NCBI GenBank assembly: GCA_002786065.1
Contig: NHNY01000018.1
Coordinates: 372,001-436,000, forward strand
Source of the DNA: Microcyclospora pomicola
Taxonomy: Eukaryota > Ascomycota > Dothideomycetes > Capnodiales
Direction: 5' to 3'
Length of the DNA: 64,000 nt
Program-made: the position numbers and the translations under genes
Notes under the pieces: model-generated
The model's input: only the letters and a program-made list of their open reading frames with translations
The model's database searches: none
Told to the model about the DNA's origin: nothing
Part shown: positions 34,251 to 43,812 of the stretch, piece by piece
Layout: each line of letters starts with the position of its first letter
How positions within the stretch are numbered: the stretch's first letter is position 1

Positions 34251-34913
34251 TCATAGCCCACTTGACGACCGCTCAATCTCGCCATCCGCCCACGCAATCC
34301 ATCCCTCCGCGATCCTCTGCGTGTCCACCTCCCAACTCCCCTCCACCCCGCCCGCATCCTCATTCATCCCCCAGAACCCGCCCACGACATCATCCTCGCC
34401 GCCCACCGAGCCGAACCACGGCCCCTCGTACGGCAGATCCACACTCCCACCCGCCACCGACTCAGGCGACGTCCCGCTGCGCCAGCTGCGCATGAACGCC
34501 ATCGCGACACTCGCGCGCCGCCGCAGCGTCTCGTCCCCGTCTGCGCGCAGATCCGCCTCCATCGCCGCGGACACGCGCGCGTCGCGCCAGCAGCGCGAGA
34601 CGAGCAGCGAGATGGCGGCGCTGGCGATGGCGGCGTTGGGCGATTGGGAGAGTGTTGCTAGTGTCGGGAGGGAGATTGCTACGGTACTTGTTAGAACTCT
34701 GTATCTATTGAAGGACAATGGGAAGGTGGAGAAAAGGCTACAATTCTCAGGCTCGTCGTCCCGCGCAGATTCATTGTGCTCGACCAGCTGTTCAGGATCG
34801 ATGATGGTCAGCCGCACGATGTCGTGGACGGCGGCGCGGATGCCGTGCGCGGCCAGCACGGCGAAGACGCCGAAGCCGAGCCACAGCCAGCGGTCGGGGA
34901 TGTGCGGTGGCAT
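34251..34913 (-). CDS. Small conserved-looking membrane-anchored protein, function unknown (two exons)
   Basis: Exons are 34913-34742 and 34678-34251, with a predicted 63-bp intron (GTAGCC..CCGTAG with a CTAAC branch point about 14 nt before its end). The intron is a multiple of three and has no stop, so the unspliced frame is also open. Spliced, the protein is 199 aa. The N-terminus has a hydrophobic segment (residues 9-27, WLWLGFGVFAVLAAHGIRA). Next comes HDIVRLTIIDPEQLVEHNES and, across the splice, ENSISLPTLATLSQSPNAAIASAAISLLVSRC. The latter looks like one ARM/HEAT-type helical pair and resembles fungal proteins of unknown function. The C-terminal third is Gly/Trp-rich. It is convergent with the wall-protein gene, 150 bp away. 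The splice model is inferred from the branch point and from better continuity. Confidence 0.65.
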   Translation of the reverse strand: MPPHIPDRWLWLGFGVFAVLAAHGIRAAVHDIVRLTIIDPEQLVEHNESARDDEPENCSLFSTFPLSFNRYRVLTSTVAISLPTLATLSQSPNAAIASAAISLLVSRCWRDARVSAAMEADLRADGDETLRRRASVAMAFMRSWRSGTSPESVAGGSVDLPYEGPWFGSVGGEDDVVGGFWGMNEDAGGVEGSWEVDTQRIAEGWIAWADGEIERSSSGL

Positions 34914-35804
34914 GGGGCGCTTTGCATTTTGGTGTACCTAGTGCACGACGTTGGTGCTTTTACATGGTGCTGGTTGGGTGGCGAGGACGTGGTTGTGAAG
35001 TGAAGTGGGGATTTGCGATGCTTGGGATTGCTTCGAGCTTTGTATTGCAGGTACGGGTTCGCATGTCAGACTACATGTTATCTGCATGCTCATTCATTCG
35101 AAGAAATGGATACCGTGTTTAATGATATGGGTAAACATGGACCGTATTTATTGATATGGGTAAACATGATTGGATACTAGCAAAACAAAGGATGGCGGAG
35201 GGTACAGCTTGGATTGTTCGCTAAATCCGATCGTACACTGAGTCGATGATTATGGTACATAAGCACAGCGTTACACTACGGTAAAGCTGAATGTTAAATT
35301 GTCCAATATCTTCAATGGTACAGCTTGATGACCGACCAGCTAGATCCAACCGATGCTGTGAAGATCAGAAAGTCGACTCAGTCTCTCGAGCTTGCATGAT
35401 TGCGATCGAGTATTCTTTCCGTGATCGTCTAACCGGTGGAAGGCGATCGACACGGCAAAGTCAATGTATGACCTGGGATGCTCGAGCCCCCAGGTGATAC
35501 TCGTGTCGTGTTTGGAGCATATTTCAGGTCCTACGCACGAGAACATTGATAAGACAAGTCGACCCGCGCAGAGCCCCAGCGATAATTGACCCGCTCGGAC
35601 AGCTCTTCCAAATGCGCAGTCATCAGCATTCATGCGAAAGCACGAGATAGCGGCTTGTTCATTACTTGACAGGCACTGGACCGGGCCCATCCGCCTCTGA
35701 AGAGCTTCATGTCGTTGTGGTTTGTGAGGGAGGATGACCCGTGCAGCCTACGAGGCGTGGTGCTGTTCGGGGAAAGGAGGAAAGTCCATGTTACAGAGCA
35801 AGCT
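34914..35804. other. Intergenic region with a 29-bp tandem repeat
   Basis: This is about 890 bp between two minus-strand genes. No gene is recognised. It contains the duplicated 29-bp unit at 35112-35169, in the promoter side of the 34913 gene. Confidence 0.5.
35112..35169 (+). repeat. Two-copy 29-bp tandem repeat
   Basis: The units at 35112-35140 and 35141-35169 are directly adjacent and differ at three positions. Both contain TGATATGGGTAAACATG. The pair lies about 200 bp upstream of the start of the 34251-34913 minus-strand gene. It could hold duplicated protein-binding sites or be neutral slippage. Confidence 0.85.
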
Positions 35805-36797
35805 TCACTTTGCCTTCCCTCTTTTGCTGCCCTCGCTAGATTTGGTAGAGGCGTTGTTCTTCGTAGTGTCGCCAATTGCGCTCTTCGCGGCAGAGGCGGC
35901 ATTAGATACGACCGTGCTTGCAACTCCAGCGGCTGAGGCTGCGACGCTCCCGGCGAGACTCCCAGCGTCCTTGGTCGTTTTCTCATCTTCCTGTCGCTGT
36001 CTAGTCTTGAATTGTCTTGGAGTCTCCACAGGCTCTTTACTACCAAAGATCCTGCCCATGAATCCTCCCTGAGCCCACATACCAACATTTCTCCTCTTCG
36101 CCTTCGCTTCGGCTGCACGGTACTTCTCCTCCATTCCACCGAACTCACTCCCTGTTTTGGCCTCATACACAGTCGCAACTCCATTCTTGATCATGGCCAG
36201 ACCCAAGTCCGACTTGAAGAAGAACAGCCGACGCCTTGTGACACTACACACCACACGATCGAATTGATCCCGTCGATACGGTGTTGCCCTCACCCATCGT
36301 CCTTCGATATATCCTTTCAGCCAGTCCAGCGCCTCCTTACCGTACGGCTGTGCCGGACGTCCAAAATGCGCCATCTCTGGTGCATCGACACCGGCAATAC
36401 GCACATGCACTGTGTTACCCTGCAGCTGCTTGCCAGTGAGCGCGGAGATCTTGCGGCCAGGCAGCCAGCCCCAACCCATCAGCCGTCCGCCCGGCGCATG
36501 AAAGAGATGGAAGTTGTCTCCATCGCCCACCCGTGTCACGTAGCCATATAGAGTCCGCCCCTTGAAGCTTGCCGGAGATAGGTAGTTGACGGAGGGAACC
36601 CGGCGCAGGAAGCGTTTGTATACTCGTACAACCGCCAGCCAACCGCCGATGCTCGCGGCTGATATCGCAGCGGTCTGAGCCCAGGTGTATTGGGTATTGA
36701 GCGCGCGTTCCCAAGAGCCTGATGGAATCGGGAGGGAGATCGGCAAGCGCTCCTCCTTGGACGGTGGTGGGTCACTGGCTGACCATGGCCAGGGCAT
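35805..36797 (-). CDS. LCL3: Probable endonuclease LCL3 (mitochondrial membrane, SNase-like)
   Basis: This is an intronless 330-residue protein. A hydrophobic segment at about residues 38-57 (WAQTAAISAASIGGWLAVV) anchors it, and a staphylococcal-nuclease-like domain follows (about 83-243). Expected active-site residues are seen: Asp in VGDGDNFHLFH (residues 92/94), Arg133, Asp138 and Glu141 in VRIAGVDAPEM, and Arg181 in DQFDRVVCSV. These correspond to the Arg/Asp/Glu/Arg set of SNase. The domain ends NVGMWAQ as in fungal LCL3. The last 80 residues are a Lys/Ala/Ser-rich low-complexity tail, longer than in yeast (274 aa). Yeast Lcl3 is mitochondrial; its substrate is not established. It is divergent from the HAD gene at 37300. 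Confidence 0.93.
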   Translation of the reverse strand: MPWPWSASDPPPSKEERLPISLPIPSGSWERALNTQYTWAQTAAISAASIGGWLAVVRVYKRFLRRVPSVNYLSPASFKGRTLYGYVTRVGDGDNFHLFHAPGGRLMGWGWLPGRKISALTGKQLQGNTVHVRIAGVDAPEMAHFGRPAQPYGKEALDWLKGYIEGRWVRATPYRRDQFDRVVCSVTRRRLFFFKSDLGLAMIKNGVATVYEAKTGSEFGGMEEKYRAAEAKAKRRNVGMWAQGGFMGRIFGSKEPVETPRQFKTRQRQEDEKTTKDAGSLAGSVAASAAGVASTVVSNAASAAKSAIGDTTKNNASTKSSEGSKRGKAK

Positions 36798-37299
36798 CGT
36801 CTGCTCACTTCTTCGTGAGAATGACGTCTAGCAGGCTTGTCTCGAATATGCCCATTGAACTCATTCCAATGTCGTGTTTCGAGCTGTTTTCCCCGAATGG
36901 ACTAGCGCGATCTGGGGCATTCCTAAGTCGACGACTACACTCCGTTGCCCTTCCATTATTCTCACTTGACTTCACTCTGCCAGATCAGATTTGTGCTCAT
37001 TCATGAGACAGGACGGCTGCTGATTGACTGGTCTGCAACTGCTGCAGGCTCCGTGAGGATCACCCATTTCTTCTCAGCCGATCTGTGGAACCGAAGGTAC
37101 AGTCTTGTAGTAAGGCGTGCTTCCTTGCGATCTACATGACATGGAGTTTCCCGAACATGATAAGCAGACCTTCTGCGGTAGACTCGACTCTATAAGTATG
37201 CTGTCGCGCGCGATCTCTTTATAGCAATGCTTTGCAGTTCTGTTACTTTCCCCTTCATCAACAAATCACATCACCTAACTTTAGTCTCTCAAGCCCACC
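36798..37299. other. Divergent promoter region, LCL3 / HAD gene
   Basis: This is 502 bp between divergent start codons. A TATAAG-like word at about 37,191 precedes a CT-rich leader of the HAD gene. No coding sequence is recognised. Confidence 0.4.
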
Positions 37300-38039
37300 A
37301 TGGCTCCCGTCAAAGCAGTCTTCTTCGACTTCATGGGCACCTGCCTCGACTGGCATGCCAGCGTGACGTCTGCTTTACCTTCATCTTTGCCTAGAAACAT
37401 CTGTTCTTCTTTCGCCCTAGCCTGGCGTCAAGCCTACTTTGACGCCAACGCGGAACGTCTGGCGGCTTCGCTACCACCCGAGAACTTCTCGACCACGCTA
37501 CGACATACTCTTGACACCCTCTTTGCTGCGCCGGAATACACAGCTCTGACGCAACGTCTCCGTCCTGAGGCCAGGGATGCCTTGATCGAGGCATGGTATG
37601 CGCAACCGGCTTGGCCGGATGTCGAACCTGCATTGCGCGATCTGCGCAGCCGGTTACCCGATAGGACAGTAATGGTCGTGCACGCCAACGGAACGACTCG
37701 ACTTCAGATGTCGTTGGCCCGGACGTCAGGGTTGCGAGGCCTCTTCGATGGGGTGTTCTCCTTGCAAATGCTAGGTGTACTAAACCAAGCGCCGAGAGCT
37801 ATCGAAAGGCCTTGGATTTGGTAGGGTGTAAGGCTGAGGAAGCAGTGATGGTCGCTGCGCATGCTGAAGATATACGTGGGGCGAAAGGAGTGGGTATGAA
37901 AACTATCTACGTTCATCGGTGGACGGATGATGTCAGGGAGGATCGGGAGAAGATCAAGACTGAGGAATTTGATGATTACTCGTCTGAAGGTATGGACGGG
38001 CTGGGCGAACTGGTGGCACGAATTGCGTCTGAAGTGTAA
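37300..38039 (+). pseudogene. HAD-superfamily type II (S)-2-haloacid dehalogenase-like gene with one frameshift
   Basis: Fungal type II haloacid dehalogenase-like proteins have about 240 residues. Here the first 159 codons (37300-37776) carry motif I with nucleophile Asp10 (FFDFMGTCLDW), WPDVEPALRDLR and motif II (HANGTTRLQ). The frame then breaks at about 37777-37781, where five bases stand in place of six. The +1 frame resumes from 37782 to the stop at 38039, with KPSAESYRKALDL (motif III Lys) and AAHAEDIRGAKGVGMKTIYVHRW (motif IV). In the original frame translation ends at a TAG at 37822, losing motifs III and IV. The 5-bp spacing cannot be an intron. Everything else is well preserved, so this is either a very young pseudogene or a one-base sequence error. 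Confidence 0.8.
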
Positions 38040-38329
38040 GATCATTTTACTAACCCCTGAAGTGAATTTCTCGAGATCGAATTCACTGTGCACCTCAGTT
38101 CGCCGAACACGGTCAGCACGAAGGACTCAGACTCGGCACATGTAGCTGAACATGGCACACAACGCGGTGCAGAATGTGGTCGCGAATATGGCAACACATT
38201 CACATGCCAAAGCAGATAAGTCATCAATGCTCCCCTTTAAAGCAGCTCTTCTTTCACGCTGTCCCGCTCCTCCTGCCATCCATCTTCCCACAACATCTCC
38301 ACTCCAGCAAAGACCAAACCACCACAACA

Positions 38330-39069
38330 ATGGTCTACTACCCCCACCTCGACCACGTATCCATGAAGGGCATCGACGACACCGACTTCGAATTCTCCGA
38401 CGCGGCGATGAACCCCAACCATCCGCCGCCCAGATATCCCATGTGCATCTGGTGCACGCAGAACGTGGCCGCGGCGCGTTACGTCTGCAACAAGCCATGG
38501 TATGGCGCATGCCTGCACTGCAGAGCGCCAGGGCATCTTGAGTGCCAGCTTGTAAGCTCCTCGATCATTGTGATTGGAAGATACTAAACGCCAGACAGAT
38601 TCCCGCCGAGTTCTACGGCCGAGCGCACACGTTGCTGCAGCTCAACGCAAACCACCGGGCGTTACTGGCGCTCGTGCCGCAAGCTGGGGGTGCGAAAGCA
38701 GTACCGGGCTTTCGCGAGGCAGCGCGCGACCTCGCTCGAGCTCAGCGTACCATCAACCGCGCCCTCGAGCAGTATATGCAGAACAACGAAGGCCCGGGTC
38801 CAGACGCCGGATACGCGGACGAGGTCCCCAATGCTGGGCAGAACGACCAGGCGCGGCTCGTACAGAGCATACGTGAGAACGCCGCCGCGCTCGCACACAA
38901 TAATGTGCTCCATGCACGCATGGGAGGCATCTTCGAGCGCGCCATCACCGCGACCGAACGTGCCGCCCTCGCCAGCGAGCGAGCGGCCAGGGCAAGCGAT
39001 CGCAATACTACGGCGCTGGCGAACCTGGTAGGTCACTCCCCATCCTTTGTCTCGAGTATAAACAGCTGA
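38330..39069 (+). CDS. Unknown protein with Cys/His cluster (two or three exons)
   Basis: I do not recognise a family. Exon 1 is 38330-38551 and exon 2 is 38599-39069, with a 47-bp phase-0 intron (230 aa). Exon 1 carries a Cys/His cluster: CIWC (residues 43-46), then YVC, then ACLHC, then GHLEC, spaced like a small zinc-binding fold. Exon 2 is Ala/Arg-rich and predicted helical, ending in EKAITATERAALASERAARAS-like heptads that suggest a coiled coil. The 3' end is uncertain. A donor at 39028 (CTG/GTAGGT) could splice to an acidic frame running from about 39,160 to the TAG at about 39,258 (MLIDMRDDEDQRDGDEDRS), but the acceptor would be far from any branch point. It may be lineage-specific. 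Confidence 0.55.
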
Positions 39070-40209
39070 CCTCGCCCTCGGACCAACCGCCTGACGACGT
39101 TCATGACCACGTTCGCCGCTTCTACGCCTGCCGATTCCCGCGCTGGCATGCCGGAGCAGATGCTGATCGACATGCGCGACGACGAGGACCAGCGGGACGG
39201 GGACGAGGACAGGTCTATTAGCCCTGCGTCGACGGTGCTGTCTAATCAAAAGAATTAGGTGACGCGACCCTTTTCTCGTACTGTCTCCTTCTCACTGTGT
39301 TCGCTGTCTGCCTGGTCACATCTCCACAGCTGACGGTTGTTTGAGATAGTGAAGCCGGCATGTCGAACCGTGATTTCGCCCAAGACGGGGATGGACACGA
39401 GCACGCACGCGACTCAGGCATAAGAGCTGAGCGTGTTGCGATGCCGATATTGTAAGTTTTCATTCATTCGTGTCTGGGGTAGCGGCAGCGGCATGAGCGC
39501 AAGTACAATAGAGATGGCGGATGGGAGATGGCATGAAGAGAAGAGAAGTCATAAGGGGGAATGGTAGTGAGAGAGCAGCGATCGAGAGAGACTGTTGAGA
39601 GAGGACCAAAACCCGAGAAAGATGAAAGCATCCACTCATCATGAAGTTTAATTTTGTTTCGTTCCGAAATAACTCTACAGAGCGTATGTCATCGCACCGA
39701 AAAGTGGGATCCTGTATTCCCCATCCCTTCCCCTCCCTTTACCCATCCCTTCCTCTATCATGTGAGTGTTCGACCATGAACTACCTCAAATAGCGGAATT
39801 TCGTGGTGCTGTTCCAGCATGGATACATTCGTTGTAGAAATTTGGATCATGTCGACCAGCGACATGGAAATATGTGGGTGCGTGGGAGATTACGTGCTCG
39901 GCACGATGGCCACTTTTGGGTGGACCTGTCGTTGTTTGTGACGTGATGGCGAGACAGATATCGGGCTGTAAGTGTTTGCCATTGTGGTCTTGCCTGCCAT
40001 CGCATTGAAAAGAGTGATTGAGCTAGGCATTCCACCGTGTCTGTGAGACTGCGGTCGAGCGTGGCGGGTGGACAGATCTCCCCGGGCTCATATCCGGTTC
40101 CAGGGGTGTCTATGATGAATCTTGTTCGTCTACCCTTGTTATGGGTTGCCAAAATCGTCTGTGATGATTTGATGTCATGAATATTTGATTGCTGTGCCGA
40201 AACTCAATA
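39070..40209. other. Intergenic region
   Basis: The first 190 bp include the acidic open frame that may be a third exon of the preceding gene. The rest has only short frames on both strands. A CCTTCCC/CCCTTCC run lies at about 39,715-39,760. No gene is assigned. Confidence 0.4.
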
Positions 40210-41640
40210 TCAGTCTTCATCGCAGAAACTGAACTCCTTCATCAGGTCGCCCACAGTGACGCTGATGCCGCCACTGTGCTGGTCCTCGACGCCGAAGCTA
40301 ATGAGGAGCTCGTCGTCCAAGAAGCCGTTGTAGCCTACACCACGCTCGCGCCAGTTCATCGACACAATGAACATCATCTGATTCTGGTCGTCCGGCTTCC
40401 AGGTCCCCTTGGCCCATCCATCGCCCGCTCGGCCACGACCTGGGATCCAGAAAGGTTTCGAGGAGATGGCGTGGACGGCGAACGGTGCCGTCTGGTTGAA
40501 TAGCATGAGATACGGCTCGTACACGCCGTGGCCGTAGAAGGATTTGTGTTGGAAGATGGTGAAGAGGTACGTTTGGTCGCCCTGCGCCCGGCATACCTTG
40601 TCATCGCGCTTGCACAAAGTGATGGCGAGCGAGTTGGTCGACTGATGAATCCATTCCCAGGTGAGATTGCCGACGCTCTTGATCTCTGGCATGAACTTCT
40701 CCATGCACTTCACGTCGCTCTTCGCACGGGACGCAATATCAGGGCCGACTGAGCCGTCGGCATGCAGTTTCGCAAAAACGCGGCGGGGCACGATGTCATT
40801 GTGGATGTACATCTCGCCCTGTTTGTCCCAAAATATGAAATAATTCTTTTCAATGTCGATGTAAGGTGGTGGTCGTTGCAAGTCCGTGGCATAGAAGAAA
40901 GGGTCGGTTCTGTTGGTCTGGGAGGATTTGTAGCCCCAGTCGCCGACCCGGCGGAAGTCTTGGATGAACTGTCCCAGACAGTTGAACTTGCTCTGTGTGC
41001 CATAGATGATATATGGTGTGTTGTTGTATCCGTAAAACACCCGTGCGTCGTGTGGTCCGATGTAGAAGTTGAAGTACTCCAGTTTGCCGTGACACTCCTC
41101 ACTGGTCGTCGAAGGTATGGGGAGGTTCATTGGTGGTTTGACACAGTCCAACGTTCCGTTCTTGAACATGGCCTCGCACACCAAGCTAGTCCGCCAGTAT
41201 GTATTGTCATCATCTTTCTTGTCCCGCTGCGCGACTATGATCCAGGTGTCATCTCTGTACGGATGGGGGATAATGTTGGGGTTGTAAGAGTTGATGCCGT
41301 TGAAGAGGATCGGGAAGTAGTTGCCGTCTGTTCGAATCTCCGTATTGGACGTGACGTTCAAGTGCTCCATCGCATTGTTCGCGATCGACACCCGGTGCTC
41401 TTCCTCCGAAATGTAGTTGAATGGAGGGTCCGCAGCTTCCGAGTTCGCCGCGACATCCTGCGTACGGGCGTTGTGTAGGTCGATGGGACCCGAGGTGTAA
41501 TCCGACACGAGGAGTTGTCGAAGGTAATCCGGCGCAGCGAGTAACAAAGGAGAGATGACGGTGGCCAGGAGGACGACCGCGATGACCATGCTCACGACCA
41601 CCAGCACCGGACGGCGTGCGAGAGGCGTGTTCACGCCCAT
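40210..41640 (-). CDS. Type II membrane protein, probably Golgi/secretory, function unknown
   Basis: This is an intronless 476-residue protein. The frame extends further upstream, but the first ATG giving a sensible N-terminus is 41640. It gives nine residues, then a single hydrophobic segment (about 11-35, PVLVVVSMVIAVVLLATVISPLLL), then a long lumenal part: the layout of fungal Golgi glycosyltransferases. The lumenal domain has conserved-looking aromatic blocks (YNPNIIPHPYRDDTWIIVAQR, FYGYNNTPYIIYGTQS, NYFIFWDKQGEMYIHND, YEPYLMLFNQ, FIVSMNWRERGVGYNGFLDDELLISFG), six or more Cys and several N-glycosylation sequons. The blocks recall a beta-propeller-like or glycan-handling fold, but I cannot name a family and no DxD motif stands out. 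It is isolated from its neighbours, with no operon-like context. Confidence 0.75.
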   Translation of the reverse strand: MGVNTPLARRPVLVVVSMVIAVVLLATVISPLLLAAPDYLRQLLVSDYTSGPIDLHNARTQDVAANSEAADPPFNYISEEEHRVSIANNAMEHLNVTSNTEIRTDGNYFPILFNGINSYNPNIIPHPYRDDTWIIVAQRDKKDDDNTYWRTSLVCEAMFKNGTLDCVKPPMNLPIPSTTSEECHGKLEYFNFYIGPHDARVFYGYNNTPYIIYGTQSKFNCLGQFIQDFRRVGDWGYKSSQTNRTDPFFYATDLQRPPPYIDIEKNYFIFWDKQGEMYIHNDIVPRRVFAKLHADGSVGPDIASRAKSDVKCMEKFMPEIKSVGNLTWEWIHQSTNSLAITLCKRDDKVCRAQGDQTYLFTIFQHKSFYGHGVYEPYLMLFNQTAPFAVHAISSKPFWIPGRGRAGDGWAKGTWKPDDQNQMMFIVSMNWRERGVGYNGFLDDELLISFGVEDQHSGGISVTVGDLMKEFSFCDED

Positions 41641-42213
41641 GGCTGTACGGCGGGCGTCTGCGACAGACCAGGAACCAGTCGATGGCGCATGGACGAAGAG
41701 TTTCTGCAGAGACAGCGCCGCCGTGCGGAATATGTATATATCAGTGTCGATCTGGCCCACGTTCAACCAGACACGTGTGGCGCTCCCGGAAGTCTAATAG
41801 CAGAGCATTTGTTATATCTGGAGATGGCCGCGGGGATGTCCGGAGTAAAGTGCGGAGAGACGGGGACGACCTCTGGCTAATAAGTCTTAGCTACATTAGC
41901 AACAGAACTGGACATGTCTTACCAACCGAGATCGGGTATCGTGTCGACGAGTACATACACGCACGTACGGCAGGGGGTCCACATGTCTTCGCATCCCGAA
42001 CCCACAAAAGGTGTGGTTGGGACTGCGCTAGAGGAGTTCGCAGGGCCGTTGGCGTTGGTGTGGAAGAGTTCCTGATACAGCCTGGCCCGACTCTGCTGGC
42101 CGGGATGTCTAGGAGCTACTGTATGCTAATAAGGTACAAAAAAGAAGAACCCACAAGGCTCGGAATGAGAGGCGAGCGTATCTATCGTGGACAATGCCTA
42201 GGGGATCACATAT
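41641..42213. other. Intergenic region
   Basis: This is 573 bp between two minus-strand genes. Nothing is recognised. The minus-strand frame of the 40210-41640 gene stays open to about 41,766 but without an upstream ATG. Confidence 0.4.
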
Positions 42214-43812
42214 CTATGCTTGCTTTTGCTGTTCAGGCGTCTGCTCCTGCTTCGCCTTGAGCGTCGCATGCTCGTCAGCCGCTTGCTCGGCCTCAGCGAC
42301 AGATGCATCGCCGGATTTGGCAAATGCAGCATCCTGCTTGACATCCTCCTCCTTTTCGTCGATATCTTCCCGATCGCTGATGCTTTGAGCCTCTCTGCCG
42401 CCGGCCGTCTGCTGTTGGGCTTGCTCGTTCTCTTCTTGAATGAGCTCTTGTTGCTCCTTGAGCACTTCGAGTCTTTGCTTGTTCGTCGCGGCGCCTTCTG
42501 CGTTGTGTACCTCAAGCTCGATCTCGTGGAATAACTCCTCGGGGATGCTGGACAGGACAGCTTGGAGAGCGTCAAGGAGCGAGTCGAACTCGGTTTCTTT
42601 GCCTTGAGCGTACATGAAGGCGTTACTCAACACAAGGAGCGTTGATGGTACACCATATTTGAGACGCAGATCGAGCCAGAGTGAGATGTCGTCCCGCAGT
42701 CTCCCTGGCGACATTCCATGCGTGCGTAGGCCACGTGCTGCGCAGGCGGTCTGTAGTTCAGGTACTGAAAGCGACTCCACGCCCTCGAACGAAATAGCCT
42801 TGTCGTCACGCTTGATTTGTCGCATTTGGTGTCGGACTTGGTACCGGAGCATAGTGTCGGTGCCGAAAGTGTTCAGGTTCATATATCTGCAGATGCCGAC
42901 AAGTTGTGGACGAGACAGGTTGTCGAGCGTCAGATCATCCTTGAACAGCTTGCAGACCTTGATGACATCGGCTTTGGTGGGCGACTCGCCGGTCGCGCGC
43001 AGTTTGCGAAAGAACTCGGTAAATTCTTCTTTCTGCGCGTTGGCGGCGCTGACAGGTAAGCCAGTCTCCCTCATCGTCTGGCGCAAGAAGCTGGAGACCT
43101 CCTTCCGCGACGTTCGCAAAGTCTTGGCCTTGATCTCTTTGCTCTTGGCGTTTTCGTACGTCGACGGGAGCATGTTGGGGAAGAGCTTCAGAGCGACCGG
43201 CAGGAGCAGTTCGGCAAAGGGCACAATGACGAACACACTGAAGGGAACCAGACGACCCAGATCCTGCACCGTCCGCTGCAGTTGCCTATGCTCTCGTCGA
43301 GTAAGCTCGTAGCCCGCCGCCATCTTCAGCGCCAGTTTCGAGCTGATGCGCACTTCCGTAGCGAGCAACTTCGTGCCATCCCAGTAATGCTGCACCTCAT
43401 GCTTCACCCGCTGCCACAACGTCAACTTCTTCTTCTCCTCCTTCTTGATGGCATCTTTCTTGTGATCAGCCTTGTCCGCAGCCAGCTTCTCCACCGCCAT
43501 CTCGTCCAAAGTTCGTTGTTCGGCAGCTTTGGTAGGTGCGCTCTCGCTCGCCTTGCCTGAAGGGATTGCGATCTGACTTTTGAGCTCGGAAATTTCCTTC
43601 TTCGCGAGAGGCTTTTTGGCCTGATCGATGTTGAAACCAGGTGGAGGGTTGCTCTCGCTGCCATGACTTTGCGATTCGGTCGATACAGCGCGGTGAGGCA
43701 CCAGCAGGGCGATTGCTTGCATGTGAGCCGGCAGACGCTGGAAGGCGACTCTGTTTCCTCGCAGCACAAGCGGAGCCAGCCGTTGCGCGGCGGTCCGGGT
43801 GGTAGGAATCAT
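42214..43812 (-). CDS. MDM38: Mitochondrial LETM1-domain protein MDM38
   Basis: This is a mitochondrial inner-membrane protein for K+/H+ homeostasis; in yeast it also binds mitoribosomes. It is intronless, 532 aa from the ATG at 43812. Frame upstream lacks family features and would extend an unlikely leader. Residues 1-45 are Arg/Ala/Thr-rich (MIPTTRTAAQRLAPLVLRGNR), a mitochondrial presequence. The LETM1 core starts at LTLWQRVKHEVQHYWDGTKLLATEV (about residue 128). It has a hydrophobic helix with a central Pro (VPFSVFVIVPFAELLLPVALKLFP, about 190-215) and the ribosome-binding-like part with LVGICRYM, SFEGVESLSVPELQTACAARG and LRDDISLWLDLRLKYGVPSTLLVLS. The C-terminal 120 residues are Glu/Gln/Lys-rich coiled coil. 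Confidence 0.93.
   Translation of the reverse strand: MIPTTRTAAQRLAPLVLRGNRVAFQRLPAHMQAIALLVPHRAVSTESQSHGSESNPPPGFNIDQAKKPLAKKEISELKSQIAIPSGKASESAPTKAAEQRTLDEMAVEKLAADKADHKKDAIKKEEKKKLTLWQRVKHEVQHYWDGTKLLATEVRISSKLALKMAAGYELTRREHRQLQRTVQDLGRLVPFSVFVIVPFAELLLPVALKLFPNMLPSTYENAKSKEIKAKTLRTSRKEVSSFLRQTMRETGLPVSAANAQKEEFTEFFRKLRATGESPTKADVIKVCKLFKDDLTLDNLSRPQLVGICRYMNLNTFGTDTMLRYQVRHQMRQIKRDDKAISFEGVESLSVPELQTACAARGLRTHGMSPGRLRDDISLWLDLRLKYGVPSTLLVLSNAFMYAQGKETEFDSLLDALQAVLSSIPEELFHEIELEVHNAEGAATNKQRLEVLKEQQELIQEENEQAQQQTAGGREAQSISDREDIDEKEEDVKQDAAFAKSGDASVAEAEQAADEHATLKAKQEQTPEQQKQA

Noticed and set aside
39028-39159. 132-bp third-exon intron in the Cys/His protein gene
   Set aside because: The only in-frame acceptor is about 65 bp from the nearest CTGAC branch word. 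I kept the two-exon model and noted the alternative.
39370-39465. Short plus-strand frame beginning MSNRDFAQDGDG
   Set aside because: It is only about 31 codons, with no family features and no splice partner in frame.
40762-41478. 238-residue open frame on the plus strand opposite the type II membrane protein
   Set aside because: It is an antisense shadow of the better-supported minus-strand gene, with no recognisable domain.
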